The notes under the pieces were generated by a model, which had not been told where the DNA came from, did no database searches, and was given only the letters and a program-made list of their open reading frames with translations. The translations under genes were made by a program, and so were the position numbers. Below, piece after piece: positions 14,360 to 22,341 of a stretch of DNA of 22,489 nt. Origin of the DNA: GCA-016432345 sp964544105 (lineage in GTDB: Bacteria; Patescibacteriota; Microgenomatia; Levybacterales; UBA12049). The stretch covers positions 1 through 22,489 of the forward strand of contig CAZIZQ010000018.1 of assembly GCA_964544105.1 (NCBI GenBank). The letters are read 5' to 3'. Position 1 is the stretch's first letter. Each line of letters begins with the position of its first letter.

Positions 14360-15838
14360 TTAGTGGTGGCATAATAACATATCACCTATAGTAAAGTCAA
14401 CAAGGGGGGAGATTAAAATACCTCCTTCGTTTCCCTCTTCAATTTTAGAGATCTGGTTTTTACCCTGCCGGACCGAAGTAATAGTACTCTCACCAATAAT
14501 CTCCTCTCCCCTAACAATTCTAACCCTATCTCCCTTTGCCACTCTTCCTTCCAGTACTTTTATACCCAAAACCGTTGTTTTTTCATATGGGAAACTAGCC
14601 TGTACTTTTGCTTTACCAAAAATTTCTTCAACGCCAATTAACGCTTTTCCTTCCATGGCGTCTTTTAGCTCATCGAGTAATTCATAAATAATTGTATAGT
14701 TTTTCAAAAGCACTTTTTCTGTCCGGGCCAAATTTTGCACATCTGATGGAACTTTTGCATGAAATCCAATCACAAGTCCCTTAGTTGATTTTGCTAAGAA
14801 AATATCGGAGGGGGTAATTTCACCTGTTTTTTTGTCGGCAATAATAATTTCTTTTGGCAAGCTTTCTGTTATTGCTTCCAAAGATCCAAGACTATCTGCA
14901 ATTAAAACAATAGAAAGCATTTTCTCATCGTGATGAAGAGAAGAAATGTTATTTTCTAGTTTTGCGCTTTGCGTTTCATGTTTTGAGCTTTGTCCGGCGA
15001 AGCCGGAGAACTTTGAGCTTGTTAACGAAACTACACTGCCAACTGGCGGTACTTTGGTAAACCCAAGTATTTCGACCGCCGTGCCCACCGTTGCCTCTTT
15101 CACCTGTTTATTCTGGTCATTTAACAGCTGCCTAACCTTTCCTAATTCCTCCCCGGCAACAACCTCATCTCTTGCTCGAATGGTGCCGTTTTTTACAATA
15201 ACTGTGGCTTTTGGCCCTGCTTTTTGGTCGAGTTTGGATTCTATAATCACTCCTAAAAACGGCGCATCTTTTGTACGGTTGGCATATTTATCCTGGTGCA
15301 GTTCGAAAACTAACAAAATAAGATCGAGTAATTCGGTTACATTTTTATTAGTTTTTGCCGACACCTCAATATATGGCACATCGCCTCCCAAACATTCTAG
15401 CATAATCCACTCCCTCATCACTTGTTGTTTTGCTTTTTCACTTTGTTTTTCCGGTACATCAGATTTGGTAAATCCCACAATAAGTGGAATTCCAGCTTTC
15501 TTTAAAACAACTATACTTTCTTTAGTTTGAGGCATAACACCATCCACAGAAGAAACAACTAAAATCCCAATATCTGCCGCCGATGCACCACGCGTTCGCA
15601 TGGCAGAAAATGTTTGATGCCCAGGAGTATCGATAAAAGTAATTTTTCGGCGCTTTCCTTCGTGCATAATTTCTACACTGGATGCACCAATTTTTTGGGT
15701 AATACCGCCGACCTCTGATTGGGCAATAGTACTTTTTCGAATAGCGTCTAAAAGAGTAGTTTTACCGTGGTCAATGTGGCCGAGTACTGCAACTACCGGA
15801 GGAAAAAAAGAAGACTGTTGATTACTTTGTTTTTCCAT
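14360..15838 (-). CDS. infB: Translation initiation factor IF-2, compact form
   Basis: 492 residues, far shorter than typical IF2 because the N-terminal region is absent: the G domain starts at residue 15. G1 is GHIDHGKTT, G3 DTPGHQTF, G4 reads TKSD where NKxD is usual, and G5 is SAKT. Domain II (KAGPKATVIVKNGTIRARDE), a reduced domain III (ADSLGSLEAITESLPKE) and domain IV (EGRVAKGDRVRIVRGEE) follow. It is a GTPase that places initiator tRNA on the ribosome. An extra serine/lysine-rich linker at about 273-300 is encoded by a palindrome-containing insertion. It lies 28 nt after nusA in the same operon. TKxD is also found in EngB-type GTPases, so guanine specificity should be kept. Confidence 0.95.
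   Translation of the reverse strand: MEKQSNQQSSFFPPVVAVLGHIDHGKTTLLDAIRKSTIAQSEVGGITQKIGASSVEIMHEGKRRKITFIDTPGHQTFSAMRTRGASAADIGILVVSSVDGVMPQTKESIVVLKKAGIPLIVGFTKSDVPEKQSEKAKQQVMREWIMLECLGGDVPYIEVSAKTNKNVTELLDLILLVFELHQDKYANRTKDAPFLGVIIESKLDQKAGPKATVIVKNGTIRARDEVVAGEELGKVRQLLNDQNKQVKEATVGTAVEILGFTKVPPVGSVVSLTSSKFSGFAGQSSKHETQSAKLENNISSLHHDEKMLSIVLIADSLGSLEAITESLPKEIIIADKKTGEITPSDIFLAKSTKGLVIGFHAKVPSDVQNLARTEKVLLKNYTIIYELLDELKDAMEGKALIGVEEIFGKAKVQASFPYEKTTVLGIKVLEGRVAKGDRVRIVRGEEIIGESTITSVRQGKNQISKIEEGNEGGILISPLVDFTIGDMLLCHH
14982..15020. repeat. Palindrome framed by 9-bp direct repeats inside infB
   Basis: A perfect hairpin TCCGGC-GAA-GCCGGA (14993-15007) lies between two direct copies of TTTGAGCTT (14982-14990 and 15012-15020). 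It falls in frame in the linker between IF2 domains II and III, where other IF2 proteins have no such segment. The adjoining stretch back to about 14945 is made of similar TTTGCG/TTTGAG words. Confidence 0.55.
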
Positions 15839-15866
15839 AATAATATTTCGGTGTTTGTTCTCATAG

Positions 15867-16901
15867 CTAGTTTTGGGCGTCTTTCGACTCTTCCGAAACC
15901 GGCTGCTCTTTCTTTGGCTCGCCAGAGCTTTCAGCGGAGGCGGCTGCTACTTCTTCTGCTCCTCTAATTTCAATCCTGTAACCGGTAAGCTTTGATGCTA
16001 ATCTTACATTTTGTCCTTCCTTACCAATTGCCAGAGAAAGATCTCCTGCTGCCACAATTACATGGGCAACCTTATTTTCTTCATCAATTGCTACCTGGAC
16101 ATCTTTTGCCGGAGAAAGCGCTTGGGCAATATATTGCTTAATGCCTTCCTGCCATTGGATAATATCGATTCGCTCAATACCACCAAGCTCGGCAATCACG
16201 TTTTGCACCCTCACGCCCTTTTGTCCAACACAACTTCCAACCGGATCAATCCCAGACTGATTTGAATACACTGCGACCTTGGCCCGATTTCCCGGCTCTC
16301 TTACAATTCCTTTAATAACAACGCTTCCGGATGAAACTTCAGGTACTTCCCGCTTAAAAAGCCCTTCGAGTAACCCAATATGAGCTCTTGAAACAATAAC
16401 TTCTTCGCCTCGTGTCCCTTCTTGAATTCCTACAATATATACTGCTAATCGTTGATTTAGATGATATTTTTCGTTTTGAATTTGCTCATTTGGCGGCATT
16501 ATAGCCTCTGCCTTTCCAACATCAACAATCACATTTGGCCCCTGAAATTTTAGGATCATGCCATTAATGATAGTGCCTACTTTTCCTCGGTAGTCAGATA
16601 CTATTGCTTCTTTTTCTTTTTCCCGAATTTTTTGTAAAATTACCTGCTTGGCTGTTTGGGCGGCAATCCGACCAAATCCCGGAGGTGTGACATCTTCTTC
16701 TTTATGTAATATGTGAGCTTCACCTGTTTGAGCATTAAGAGTTGCGGTGTATTCTTCGATTTCGATACCAGGGTGGTCTTTGCGATATGCAGCAATAATA
16801 GCGTTTTTGACGGTGTCCAAAACTACCGTTACATCAACACCTCGCTCGTTGGCAACTTGATTTAATGCTAATGCAAATTCGCTTCTTTGTATTGCTGGCA
16901 T
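15867..16901 (-). CDS. nusA: Transcription termination/antitermination factor NusA
   Basis: 344 residues. An N-terminal RNA polymerase-binding domain (MPAIQRSEFALALNQVANER ... IIAAYRKDHPG), an S1 domain (RGKVGTIINGMILKFQGPNV) and two KH domains (DPVGSCVGQKGVRVQNVIAE; DLSLAIGKEGQNVRLASKLT) are present in order. A charged Ala/Glu/Lys-rich tail (about 318-344) replaces the C-terminal acidic repeats of longer NusA proteins. It binds nascent RNA and polymerase to control pausing and termination. It is first in the nusA-infB-nrnA-like operon. ATG 16901 lies 10 nt after a TATACT box (16912-16917), giving a leader of only a few nucleotides; no Shine-Dalgarno is seen. Confidence 0.96.
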   Translation of the reverse strand: MPAIQRSEFALALNQVANERGVDVTVVLDTVKNAIIAAYRKDHPGIEIEEYTATLNAQTGEAHILHKEEDVTPPGFGRIAAQTAKQVILQKIREKEKEAIVSDYRGKVGTIINGMILKFQGPNVIVDVGKAEAIMPPNEQIQNEKYHLNQRLAVYIVGIQEGTRGEEVIVSRAHIGLLEGLFKREVPEVSSGSVVIKGIVREPGNRAKVAVYSNQSGIDPVGSCVGQKGVRVQNVIAELGGIERIDIIQWQEGIKQYIAQALSPAKDVQVAIDEENKVAHVIVAAGDLSLAIGKEGQNVRLASKLTGYRIEIRGAEEVAAASAESSGEPKKEQPVSEESKDAQN

Positions 16902-16910
16902 AAGTCATGG

Positions 16911-16940
16911 TAGTATAGCAGAAATAAACGCGTTATACTA
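16911..16940. promoter_or_regulatory. Overlapping divergent promoters of nusA and the DUF2207 gene
   Basis: TAGTATA (16911-16917) and its exact inverse TATACTA (16934-16940) are 16 bp apart. On the minus strand the first reads TATACT, 10 nt before nusA ATG. On the plus strand the second reads TATACT, 8 nt before ATG 16948. Each -10 box occupies the -35 position of the opposite promoter, so only one polymerase could bind at a time. Confidence 0.6.
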
Positions 16941-16947
16941 GTACGGA

Positions 16948-18696
16948 ATGAAAAAAATTCTATTTTTATTCTTGTGTTTTGTCTTTCTTACTTTTGCTGC
17001 CTGCACGCCCGTGGCGCATGCTGATGAAGGGTGGGTTATTGAAAACTTTCAAAGCAATGTTATTGTTGAGCAAAACGGAAAGGTAAACATTACCGAGACC
17101 ATCGATGTTAACTTTGGTACTCTACAAAAACACGGCATTTATCAAGATATTCCCAACATCTATTATGACCAAAACAACAAAAATACTTACGCTGATATAT
17201 CTATCCTATCTATCTTAAAAGATGGAGCAAGCGAACAATACCAGCAAAGTCAAAATGGCAATTTTTTGCGACTCAAGATCGGTAAACCTAATCAAACATT
17301 TTCGGGATCAGCAGAATACACAATAACTTACACTGCTGTTGGCATACTAAAAAGCTTTTCAGATCATGATGAGCTTTATCTAGACGTTACGGGCAACGGC
17401 TGGCCGGTACCAATTAAAAAAACCTCGGCCAGGATTACACTTCCGCAAAATGGCATAACTGGCGTACGCTGCTTTGAGGGGATTCAAAACGCAAGCGAAA
17501 AATGCGTGGCAACGATTACCTCACAAAATCAAGCAGACTTTTCTGCAACACGGGTCCTCCAAGCGGAAGAAAATATGAGCATTCTTCTTGGTTACACAAA
17601 AGGTATGGTGCCGATTCTGACAGCCTCTACGCCAAGAACCCAAACAGATAATAATACGATAGCACCCCTTCTAATACTTATAAATATTGGCGGATTTTTA
17701 GCCACAGCTATTTTTGGAATTGGACTTACCATATTTTTCTTTTTCAAACACGGCCGGGACGAAAAAAATCTTGCAACAGACACCATTGTTGCACAATATA
17801 TGGCTCCCGATAAATTGAGACCGGCAGAAGTTGGCACAATTTTAGACGAACGGGCAGATACTTTGGATGTTTCGGCAACTATTGTGGATTTAGCGGCGCG
17901 GGGATTTTTAACCATTACCGAACAGGAAAAAAAGTGGCTTTTTGGAACAACCGACTATATTTTGAAAAAAACCAAAAAAAGTGTTGAAGAATTACTACCT
18001 TATGAAAAACTACTGTTTGAACGATTATTTTTAGACAACGACACAGTCAAAATTTCGGAGCTGGAAAAAAATTTCTACACAGATTTGGCGCTGGTAAAAT
18101 CTAGCCTCTATGCAGATGTTTTGGGTAAAAAATACTTTAGTCAAAACCCGGAAATGGTCAGAAATAGATACACTGGTGTTGGTCTTGCCTTATTTATTGC
18201 AGGTATTGTCTTGTCTTTTGTTATTTTCTCACTTATGGGGATTTGGATTGGGCTTTCTCTATTTGGTTTAGCGCTCCTTATTATCTCCCGATATATGCCC
18301 CGTCGAACAGAACTGGGTTACAAAACCTATATAAAAATACTCGGGTTTAAGATGTTTATCGATAAAGCCGAAAACTACCGGCAGCAATTTTTTGAAAAAG
18401 AAAATATGTTTAACGAAATTTTGCCCTATGCCATAGTATTTGGTAATACCGAGAAATTTGCCAATGCACTAAAAAAACTGGGGCTAGAACCACCCCAACC
18501 TTCGTGGTACATAAGTAATCACGCATTTAATGCCATGATTTTTAGCAGTCACATGAATCATTTTTCAAACTCGTTAACATCGGCAATAGCTAGCCAACCA
18601 ACAAAAAATAGCTTTGCCTCATCCGGCAGCGGATTTTCCAAGGGCGGAGGATTCTCCGGTGGTGGCTTTGGCGGCGGTGGAGGCGGAAGCTGGTAA
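16948..18696 (+). CDS. DUF2207 membrane protein
   Basis: 582 residues. A signal peptide covers residues 1 to about 25 (MKKILFLFLCFVFLTFAACT, cleavage likely after AHA). An extracytoplasmic beta-rich DUF2207 domain follows (VEQNGKVNITETIDVNFGTL ... KHGIYQDIPN). Next are a membrane helix (about 236-260), a cytoplasmic part with a winged-helix-like segment (TIVDLAARGFLTITEQEKKW), two further helices (about 405-448) and a glycine-rich tail ending GGGFGGGGGGSW. The family is common beside LemA, which follows here after 40 bp with its own promoter. The role is not established; a surface or stress-related function is often supposed. The ATG is 8 nt from a TATACT box and has no Shine-Dalgarno. Confidence 0.88.
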   Translation: MKKILFLFLCFVFLTFAACTPVAHADEGWVIENFQSNVIVEQNGKVNITETIDVNFGTLQKHGIYQDIPNIYYDQNNKNTYADISILSILKDGASEQYQQSQNGNFLRLKIGKPNQTFSGSAEYTITYTAVGILKSFSDHDELYLDVTGNGWPVPIKKTSARITLPQNGITGVRCFEGIQNASEKCVATITSQNQADFSATRVLQAEENMSILLGYTKGMVPILTASTPRTQTDNNTIAPLLILINIGGFLATAIFGIGLTIFFFFKHGRDEKNLATDTIVAQYMAPDKLRPAEVGTILDERADTLDVSATIVDLAARGFLTITEQEKKWLFGTTDYILKKTKKSVEELLPYEKLLFERLFLDNDTVKISELEKNFYTDLALVKSSLYADVLGKKYFSQNPEMVRNRYTGVGLALFIAGIVLSFVIFSLMGIWIGLSLFGLALLIISRYMPRRTELGYKTYIKILGFKMFIDKAENYRQQFFEKENMFNEILPYAIVFGNTEKFANALKKLGLEPPQPSWYISNHAFNAMIFSSHMNHFSNSLTSAIASQPTKNSFASSGSGFSKGGGFSGGGFGGGGGGSW

Positions 18697-18699
18697 TAG

Positions 18700-18728
18700 T
18701 TGACAAGCAAGATAAACACGCATACAAT
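18700..18728 (+). promoter_or_regulatory. Consensus sigma-70 promoter of lemA, leaderless
   Basis: -35 TTGACA (18700-18705), 17-nt spacer, -10 TACAAT (18723-18728), then 8 nt to ATG 18737. The -35 is perfect and the spacing optimal. The predicted transcription start falls at or next to the start codon. Confidence 0.75.
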
Positions 18729-18736
18729 AATAACTA

Positions 18737-19288
18737 ATGAATCCCCTATATATTATTTTGGGTGTAATTGGAATTCTAGCTGTTTGGGTGATGTTTGCCT
18801 ATAACGGTCTTGTTTCTTTGGTAAACCAAACTAAGAATGCGTGGTCAGACATTGATGTACAACTAAAACGTCGTTATGACCTTATTCCTAATTTAGTAGA
18901 AATCGTCAAAGGATATGCTAAGCACGAAAAGGGAGTTTTTGAGGAAGTTACCAAAGCCAGAAGCGCGGCCATGTCGGCAAAAGGGATAGAAGAAAAAGGA
19001 CAAGCCGAAAACATGCTGACAGGGGCATTAAAAAGTCTTTTTGCAGTTGCCGAAAATTATCCAACACTCCGCGCATCGGAAAACTTTAGTAAACTCCAGG
19101 ACGAACTTACCCAAACAGAAAATAATATAGAGTCCTCGAGAAGATTCTATAATGCTAATGTGCGGGATCTAAATACTAAAATAGAAACATTCCCAACCAA
19201 CATTATTGCCAACATGTTTGGATTTAAACAGCAAGAATTCTTCCAAGCCACAGAGTCAGAAAAAGGCGCAGTCAAGGTGTCAATGTAA
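18737..19288 (+). CDS. lemA: LemA family protein
   Basis: 183 residues. One N-terminal membrane helix (LYIILGVIGILAVWVMFAYN) is followed by the LemA helical domain: LVNQTKNAWSDIDVQLKRRY, DLIPNLVEIVKGYAKHE, and the C-terminal signature FYNANVRDLNTKIETFPTNI with ANMFGFKQQEFFQ. The topology puts the short N-terminus outside and the coiled helices on the other face, as in Listeria LemA. It lies 40 bp after the DUF2207 gene but has an independent consensus promoter. Its 3' end faces the zincin-like gene with only 4 bp between stops. The molecular function of LemA remains unclear. Confidence 0.95.
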   Translation: MNPLYIILGVIGILAVWVMFAYNGLVSLVNQTKNAWSDIDVQLKRRYDLIPNLVEIVKGYAKHEKGVFEEVTKARSAAMSAKGIEEKGQAENMLTGALKSLFAVAENYPTLRASENFSKLQDELTQTENNIESSRRFYNANVRDLNTKIETFPTNIIANMFGFKQQEFFQATESEKGAVKVSM

Positions 19289-19292
19289 CTGA

Positions 19293-20099
19293 TTAAGCAG
19301 CCTGCTGTAGACGGTGTTCCTGTGCCGCAGCAGGTGCGTGATTTTGAGCAGAGGCCTGATGTTCTTCTTTCTTTTCTTCATCTTTAAAATTACCAAAAAT
19401 ACTGTTTTTTGATATTCGAGAGTGGATATGCCCTCCTATAAGCGGCACAAAATTAATTAATCTCGATAATGGAGCAAATGGCATATATAGTCCCAGATAG
19501 CTCCCAAATGCCGGTTCAAGCACTTTACCTGCTTCTCGTCTTTCATATTCATTTTTCAGATGCTTCATGGCATTACGGCTTGCATTCCATTCCAGCTTTT
19601 GCTTAAAAAAAGGCAACCCGCCAAATATTGCGCGCAGTGTTGGGAATTTAGATTGATCAAAATCTTCTGCATGTCCTGCTTCGTGCATAGCAACAGCCGG
19701 ATTCGAATGGTAGACTTGTGCAGATTCTGTATATGGATTATATGCATCTGTCCTAAAAACATTACCAGCAGCCCAAGCAGAAAGCGTGGTCGGTATTCCA
19801 AGAAAAACGCGAGCTAATAAATTTGTCCTTCTTTCTTTTTGAAACAATCTTCTTAATTGACGAAGCAATGGAGAATGACCTAAATATACCTCTACTACCT
19901 GTCCTTTCCAAGAAACATCTTTATATCTCTCCTGTAAAAACTCTGCTGTGTCTTTTTCTGGACTCGACAAAATTGCACCAGGTGTCAAAAGTGCAACGTC
20001 TGTGGGTATTGCATTGATTCTTCCAACAGTATTAGCAGCAATACTTCCCCACCCTCGTATAACTTTTAAACCCGGTCCACCTTCGGCATTTTCTGGCAT
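19293..20099 (-). CDS. Zincin-like putative metallopeptidase
   Basis: 268 residues. The motif AMHEAGHAEDFD has HExxH at 139-143, the zinc-binding signature of metallopeptidases. E170, in a KLEWNASRNAMKHL stretch 27 residues on, is a plausible third ligand, giving a gluzincin-like arrangement. Before the motif lie a basic segment (LLRQLRRLFQKERR) and a hydrophobic stretch (LARVFLGIPTTLSAWAAG), and another hydrophobic stretch follows near 200-222, so it may be membrane-associated. The tail (about 238-268) is Gln/Ala/His-rich. It starts 3 nt after the unknown 187-residue gene, in one operon. I do not recognise the family beyond the zinc motif, and activity is inferred. Confidence 0.6.
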   Translation of the reverse strand: MPENAEGGPGLKVIRGWGSIAANTVGRINAIPTDVALLTPGAILSSPEKDTAEFLQERYKDVSWKGQVVEVYLGHSPLLRQLRRLFQKERRTNLLARVFLGIPTTLSAWAAGNVFRTDAYNPYTESAQVYHSNPAVAMHEAGHAEDFDQSKFPTLRAIFGGLPFFKQKLEWNASRNAMKHLKNEYERREAGKVLEPAFGSYLGLYMPFAPLSRLINFVPLIGGHIHSRISKNSIFGNFKDEEKKEEHQASAQNHAPAAAQEHRLQQAA

Positions 20100-20102
20100 A
20101 AT

Positions 20103-20666
20103 TTATTTAGTATTCGCAAGAAATAATTCCTGCTCTAAAATGCCAAGAATAAAACCCTGATGCGCTGTCCAATTAAGAAATGTCTCGATCTTTCCAAATT
20201 GCTCGTAAGAAAGTTTAATTACGTCTGGAAATACATATATTATTCTGTTCAATTCATTTTGTTTTGTTTTTTCCAAAAAGAAAGATAAAATATGATCTAT
20301 TTTAAGCAGCAAACTTCTTCCCTGATCTTTCTCATAATTTTTAATCCAGGTATTTCCTAATTCATTTGTTTGTGTTCTGGCAACTAAATTTTCTTTTTTT
20401 GGATCTATTTCCGAAGCAACAAGAAATAATATGTATCCACTCAATACACATACCGAAAGAGAAAATTCCAGTTCTTGGCGAATTTTTCCTAAAAGTTGTT
20501 TATCCAAAACTTGTACTTCCAATTCCTCTGTAGCTATTCTGACAATTACATCAAATCCCTTTTGGGTTTCAAAATGTAAAGAATCAAGAAATTCTTTTCG
20601 AGATTTTATATCTTGACCAAGCTGTTGCATCCACTGCGTCCAAATCAACTCGTAATCTTTTATCAT
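20103..20666 (-). CDS. Conserved-looking hypothetical protein, 187 residues
   Basis: I do not recognise this protein. It is soluble and largely helical by composition: MIKDYELIWTQWMQQLGQDI at the start, a hydrophobic core stretch SLSVCVLSGYILFLVASEID (about 89-108), and EQFGKIETFLNWTAHQGFIL near the end. No signal peptide, zinc motif or nucleotide-binding motif is visible. It has a good leaderless promoter (20675-20703) and is followed after 3 nt by the zincin-like gene, so the two probably act together, for example as regulator, inhibitor or adaptor of the peptidase (inference). Reality as a gene is supported by the promoter, the tight operon and the long frame. Confidence 0.6.
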   Translation of the reverse strand: MIKDYELIWTQWMQQLGQDIKSRKEFLDSLHFETQKGFDVIVRIATEELEVQVLDKQLLGKIRQELEFSLSVCVLSGYILFLVASEIDPKKENLVARTQTNELGNTWIKNYEKDQGRSLLLKIDHILSFFLEKTKQNELNRIIYVFPDVIKLSYEQFGKIETFLNWTAHQGFILGILEQELFLANTK

Positions 20667-20674
20667 GTACTTTG

Positions 20675-20703
20675 ATACTATAATAAAAGATAATATTAGT
20701 CAA
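20675..20703 (-). promoter_or_regulatory. Leaderless promoter of the 187-residue gene/zincin operon
   Basis: Minus strand: -35 TTGACT (20698-20703), 17-nt spacer, -10 TAGTAT (20675-20680), 8 nt to ATG 20666. No ribosome binding site follows. An alternative -10 TATAGT sits 2 nt earlier but would give a 15-nt spacer. Confidence 0.55.
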
Positions 20704-20720
20704 AAAGTAATGTAATCCAT

Positions 20721-21089
20721 TTATTTCTTCAAATTTTCCCTACCTGATAATGATGTATATTTTCCATAAAATGATTTTTCAGAACTTTCACTTAGTAACG
20801 AATTAAGTCGTGTATCGAGCTGTTCAGGAGTAAAAGCTTGTGTTATTCCTATTATTCCAGTTCTATTACTTTTTGTTACGAGCTTTCTAAAATCTCCAAT
20901 ATTATAGGTAATAATTATTCTCTTTTGTTTGCATGCAATTTCATAAACATCTTTGTCTGTTGATCCCTCTTTATGAAGATCATGCTTTATATGCTTAATA
21001 CTATAACGATTATTAAGGCGTCGGAAAGATTTTCTCGGATAGATTCCCTCGTCCAGAAGAAGTTTATGCTTGTAGAATTTGGGAGCCAT
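20721..21089 (-). CDS. DUF5615 PIN-like toxin of a VapBC-type module
   Basis: 122 residues. PIN-like DUF5615 pattern: LLLDEGIYPRKSFRRLNN near the start, STDKDVYEIACKQKRIIITY and NIGDFRKL. This corresponds to the acidic residues D13/E14, the D in TDKD and the D in GDF that form the nuclease site. It is expected to be an RNase toxin. The start overlaps the DUF433 gene by 26 bp, a usual arrangement for this pair. It is somewhat longer than many DUF5615 proteins because of the tail SEKSFYGKYTSLSGRENLKK. Confidence 0.82.
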   Translation of the reverse strand: MAPKFYKHKLLLDEGIYPRKSFRRLNNRYSIKHIKHDLHKEGSTDKDVYEIACKQKRIIITYNIGDFRKLVTKSNRTGIIGITQAFTPEQLDTRLNSLLSESSEKSFYGKYTSLSGRENLKK

Positions 21090-21288
21090 TTTTATTAATC
21101 AAACCGATTGCTTGATCTATAGCTGCAGAAAGCCTTTTTACATCCACGTGGGGATACTCATCATGAATTGCTTCAATAGTAAACCCTTCTTTCAATAAAA
21201 AAAGGATTTGCCCTATCGGTATACGGGTACCTGCTATTACTGGCATTCCCCCTAAAATTTCTGGATTGGAGACTATATATTGTTTCAT
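21064..21288 (-). CDS. DUF433 antitoxin
   Basis: 74 residues, a full DUF433 domain: YIVSNPEILGGMPVIAGTRI, PIGQILFLLKEGFTIEAIHD and EYPHVDVKRLSAAIDQAIG. DUF433 proteins contain an HTH and act as antitoxin and autorepressor of DUF5615 toxins. It precedes and overlaps the toxin gene by 26 bp. It has a consensus promoter and a start codon 6 nt from the -10 box, so the mRNA is leaderless. Confidence 0.88.
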   Translation of the reverse strand: MKQYIVSNPEILGGMPVIAGTRIPIGQILFLLKEGFTIEAIHDEYPHVDVKRLSAAIDQAIGLINKNGSQILQA

Positions 21289-21294
21289 GTTTTT

Positions 21295-21323
21295 AGTCTA
21301 CTAATCTTGCTTAATAATGTCAA
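21295..21323 (-). promoter_or_regulatory. Promoter of the toxin-antitoxin pair, leaderless
   Basis: Minus strand: -35 TTGACA (21318-21323), 17-nt spacer, -10 TAGACT (21295-21300), 6 nt to ATG 21288. The rest of the 171-bp gap up to dnaJ holds only the AT hairpin at 21386-21412. Confidence 0.7.
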
Positions 21324-21385
21324 CATTTTCGATGTAACCTCTAAAACTTCTACATATTTAGCTGACTAAAAATTAAAAATATACC

Positions 21386-21412
21386 AAATAAAAAATAAAC
21401 TATTTTTTATTT
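21386..21412. terminator. AT-only 12-bp inverted repeat, possible dnaJ terminator
   Basis: AAATAAAAAATA and its exact inverse TATTTTTTATTT are separated by AAC, about 48 nt after the dnaJ stop. The stem holds no G or C, so as an RNA hairpin it is weak. It gives U-rich ends in either direction and sits between two minus-strand units. It could instead be a binding site for the antitoxin operon. Confidence 0.35.
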
Positions 21413-21459
21413 CAAATTTCATAATATCTTTTCATTCTAATATAGAGGTTTTACATATT

Positions 21460-22335
21460 TCAAAACCAACCTTTTTTCTTCTTTCCTTCTAGTTCGAATT
21501 CTTCGAGGAGTTGCTTTTGGCGGCTGGTAAGATTTTTGGGAATAACAACAGTGATTTTTATATAGTGATCGCCGCGATTATTACCCCGAAGATGTGGCAC
21601 GCCTTTTTCGCGAAGCCGTATAAGGGTATTTGATTGTGTCCCTGGTGGCACCCGAAATGTTACCTCGCCCCAAATGGTTTCGATCGGTACTTCAGCTCCC
21701 ATTGCAGCCTGGGAAAACGAAATTTGTTTTTCGGAAATAATGTCGTACCCTTCCCGCTTAAATCGACTATCGGGCTTTACTTCGATAAGCACATCGTAAT
21801 CACTAAAGCGAATACGTGATCCTTCATCCACCCCTGCTGGTACTTTTATGGTTTGCTGTTTACCGTTGAGTGAAATTTTTTTCTCCACCCCTTTTACTGC
21901 CTCCATAAAATCAACTGTGAGTGAGTAGACCGAGCGCCTCTGGCGGGCGCCGAATGGTGATCCGCCGCCAAAAAACTGTTCAAAAATTTCAAATGGATCG
22001 GACGAACCGCCAAAATCAAAGTCATTAGCTCCACCAGTGGTATAAGTATAACTAAACGGCCCATACTGCCCCCCTTGTGCCCCGCCAAACGGTCCTCCTC
22101 CAGGGACTGCGCCCTGTTCGAATGCAGCAGCCCCGAATTGGTCGTACTGTTGACGTTTTTGAGTATCGGACAACACCTCGTAGGCTTTAGTTACTTCTTT
22201 AAATTTTGCTTCTGACTCTTTACCCTTATTTCTGTCCGGATGATACTGCAAGGCAAGTTTGCGGTATGCCCGCTTTATTTCGTCCTCGCTGGCTGTCTTT
22301 GATAACCCCAAAATTTCGTAATAATCTTTATTCAT
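21460..22335 (-). CDS. dnaJ: DnaJ-type Hsp40 co-chaperone without zinc finger
   Basis: 291 residues. The J domain is at 4-68 with HPD at 32-34 (ALQYHPDRNKGKESEAKFKE), followed by a Gly/Phe-rich segment (about 80-135) and the two C-terminal substrate-binding barrels (SLTVDFMEAVKGVEKKISLN; FRVPPGTQSNTLIRLREKGV). The CxxCxGxG zinc repeats of classical DnaJ are absent, so it is a class B (CbpA-like) Hsp40, and it ends KKKKGWF. It stimulates DnaK ATPase and delivers unfolded protein. It lies 60 bp downstream of dnaK, after a terminator hairpin, and has its own -10 box 6 nt before the ATG. Confidence 0.92.
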   Translation of the reverse strand: MNKDYYEILGLSKTASEDEIKRAYRKLALQYHPDRNKGKESEAKFKEVTKAYEVLSDTQKRQQYDQFGAAAFEQGAVPGGGPFGGAQGGQYGPFSYTYTTGGANDFDFGGSSDPFEIFEQFFGGGSPFGARQRRSVYSLTVDFMEAVKGVEKKISLNGKQQTIKVPAGVDEGSRIRFSDYDVLIEVKPDSRFKREGYDIISEKQISFSQAAMGAEVPIETIWGEVTFRVPPGTQSNTLIRLREKGVPHLRGNNRGDHYIKITVVIPKNLTSRQKQLLEEFELEGKKKKGWF

Positions 22336-22341
22336 AGTCGT

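Noticed and set aside
14946..15530. Plus-strand open frame of 194 codons opposite infB
   Set aside because: It is antisense to the conserved IF2 G domain and domain II, with no promoter and low-complexity composition.
19290..19312. Terminator between lemA and the zincin gene
   Set aside because: Only a short AGCAGCCTGCTGT-type dyad is present, inside the zincin coding tail, with no U-tract on either strand.
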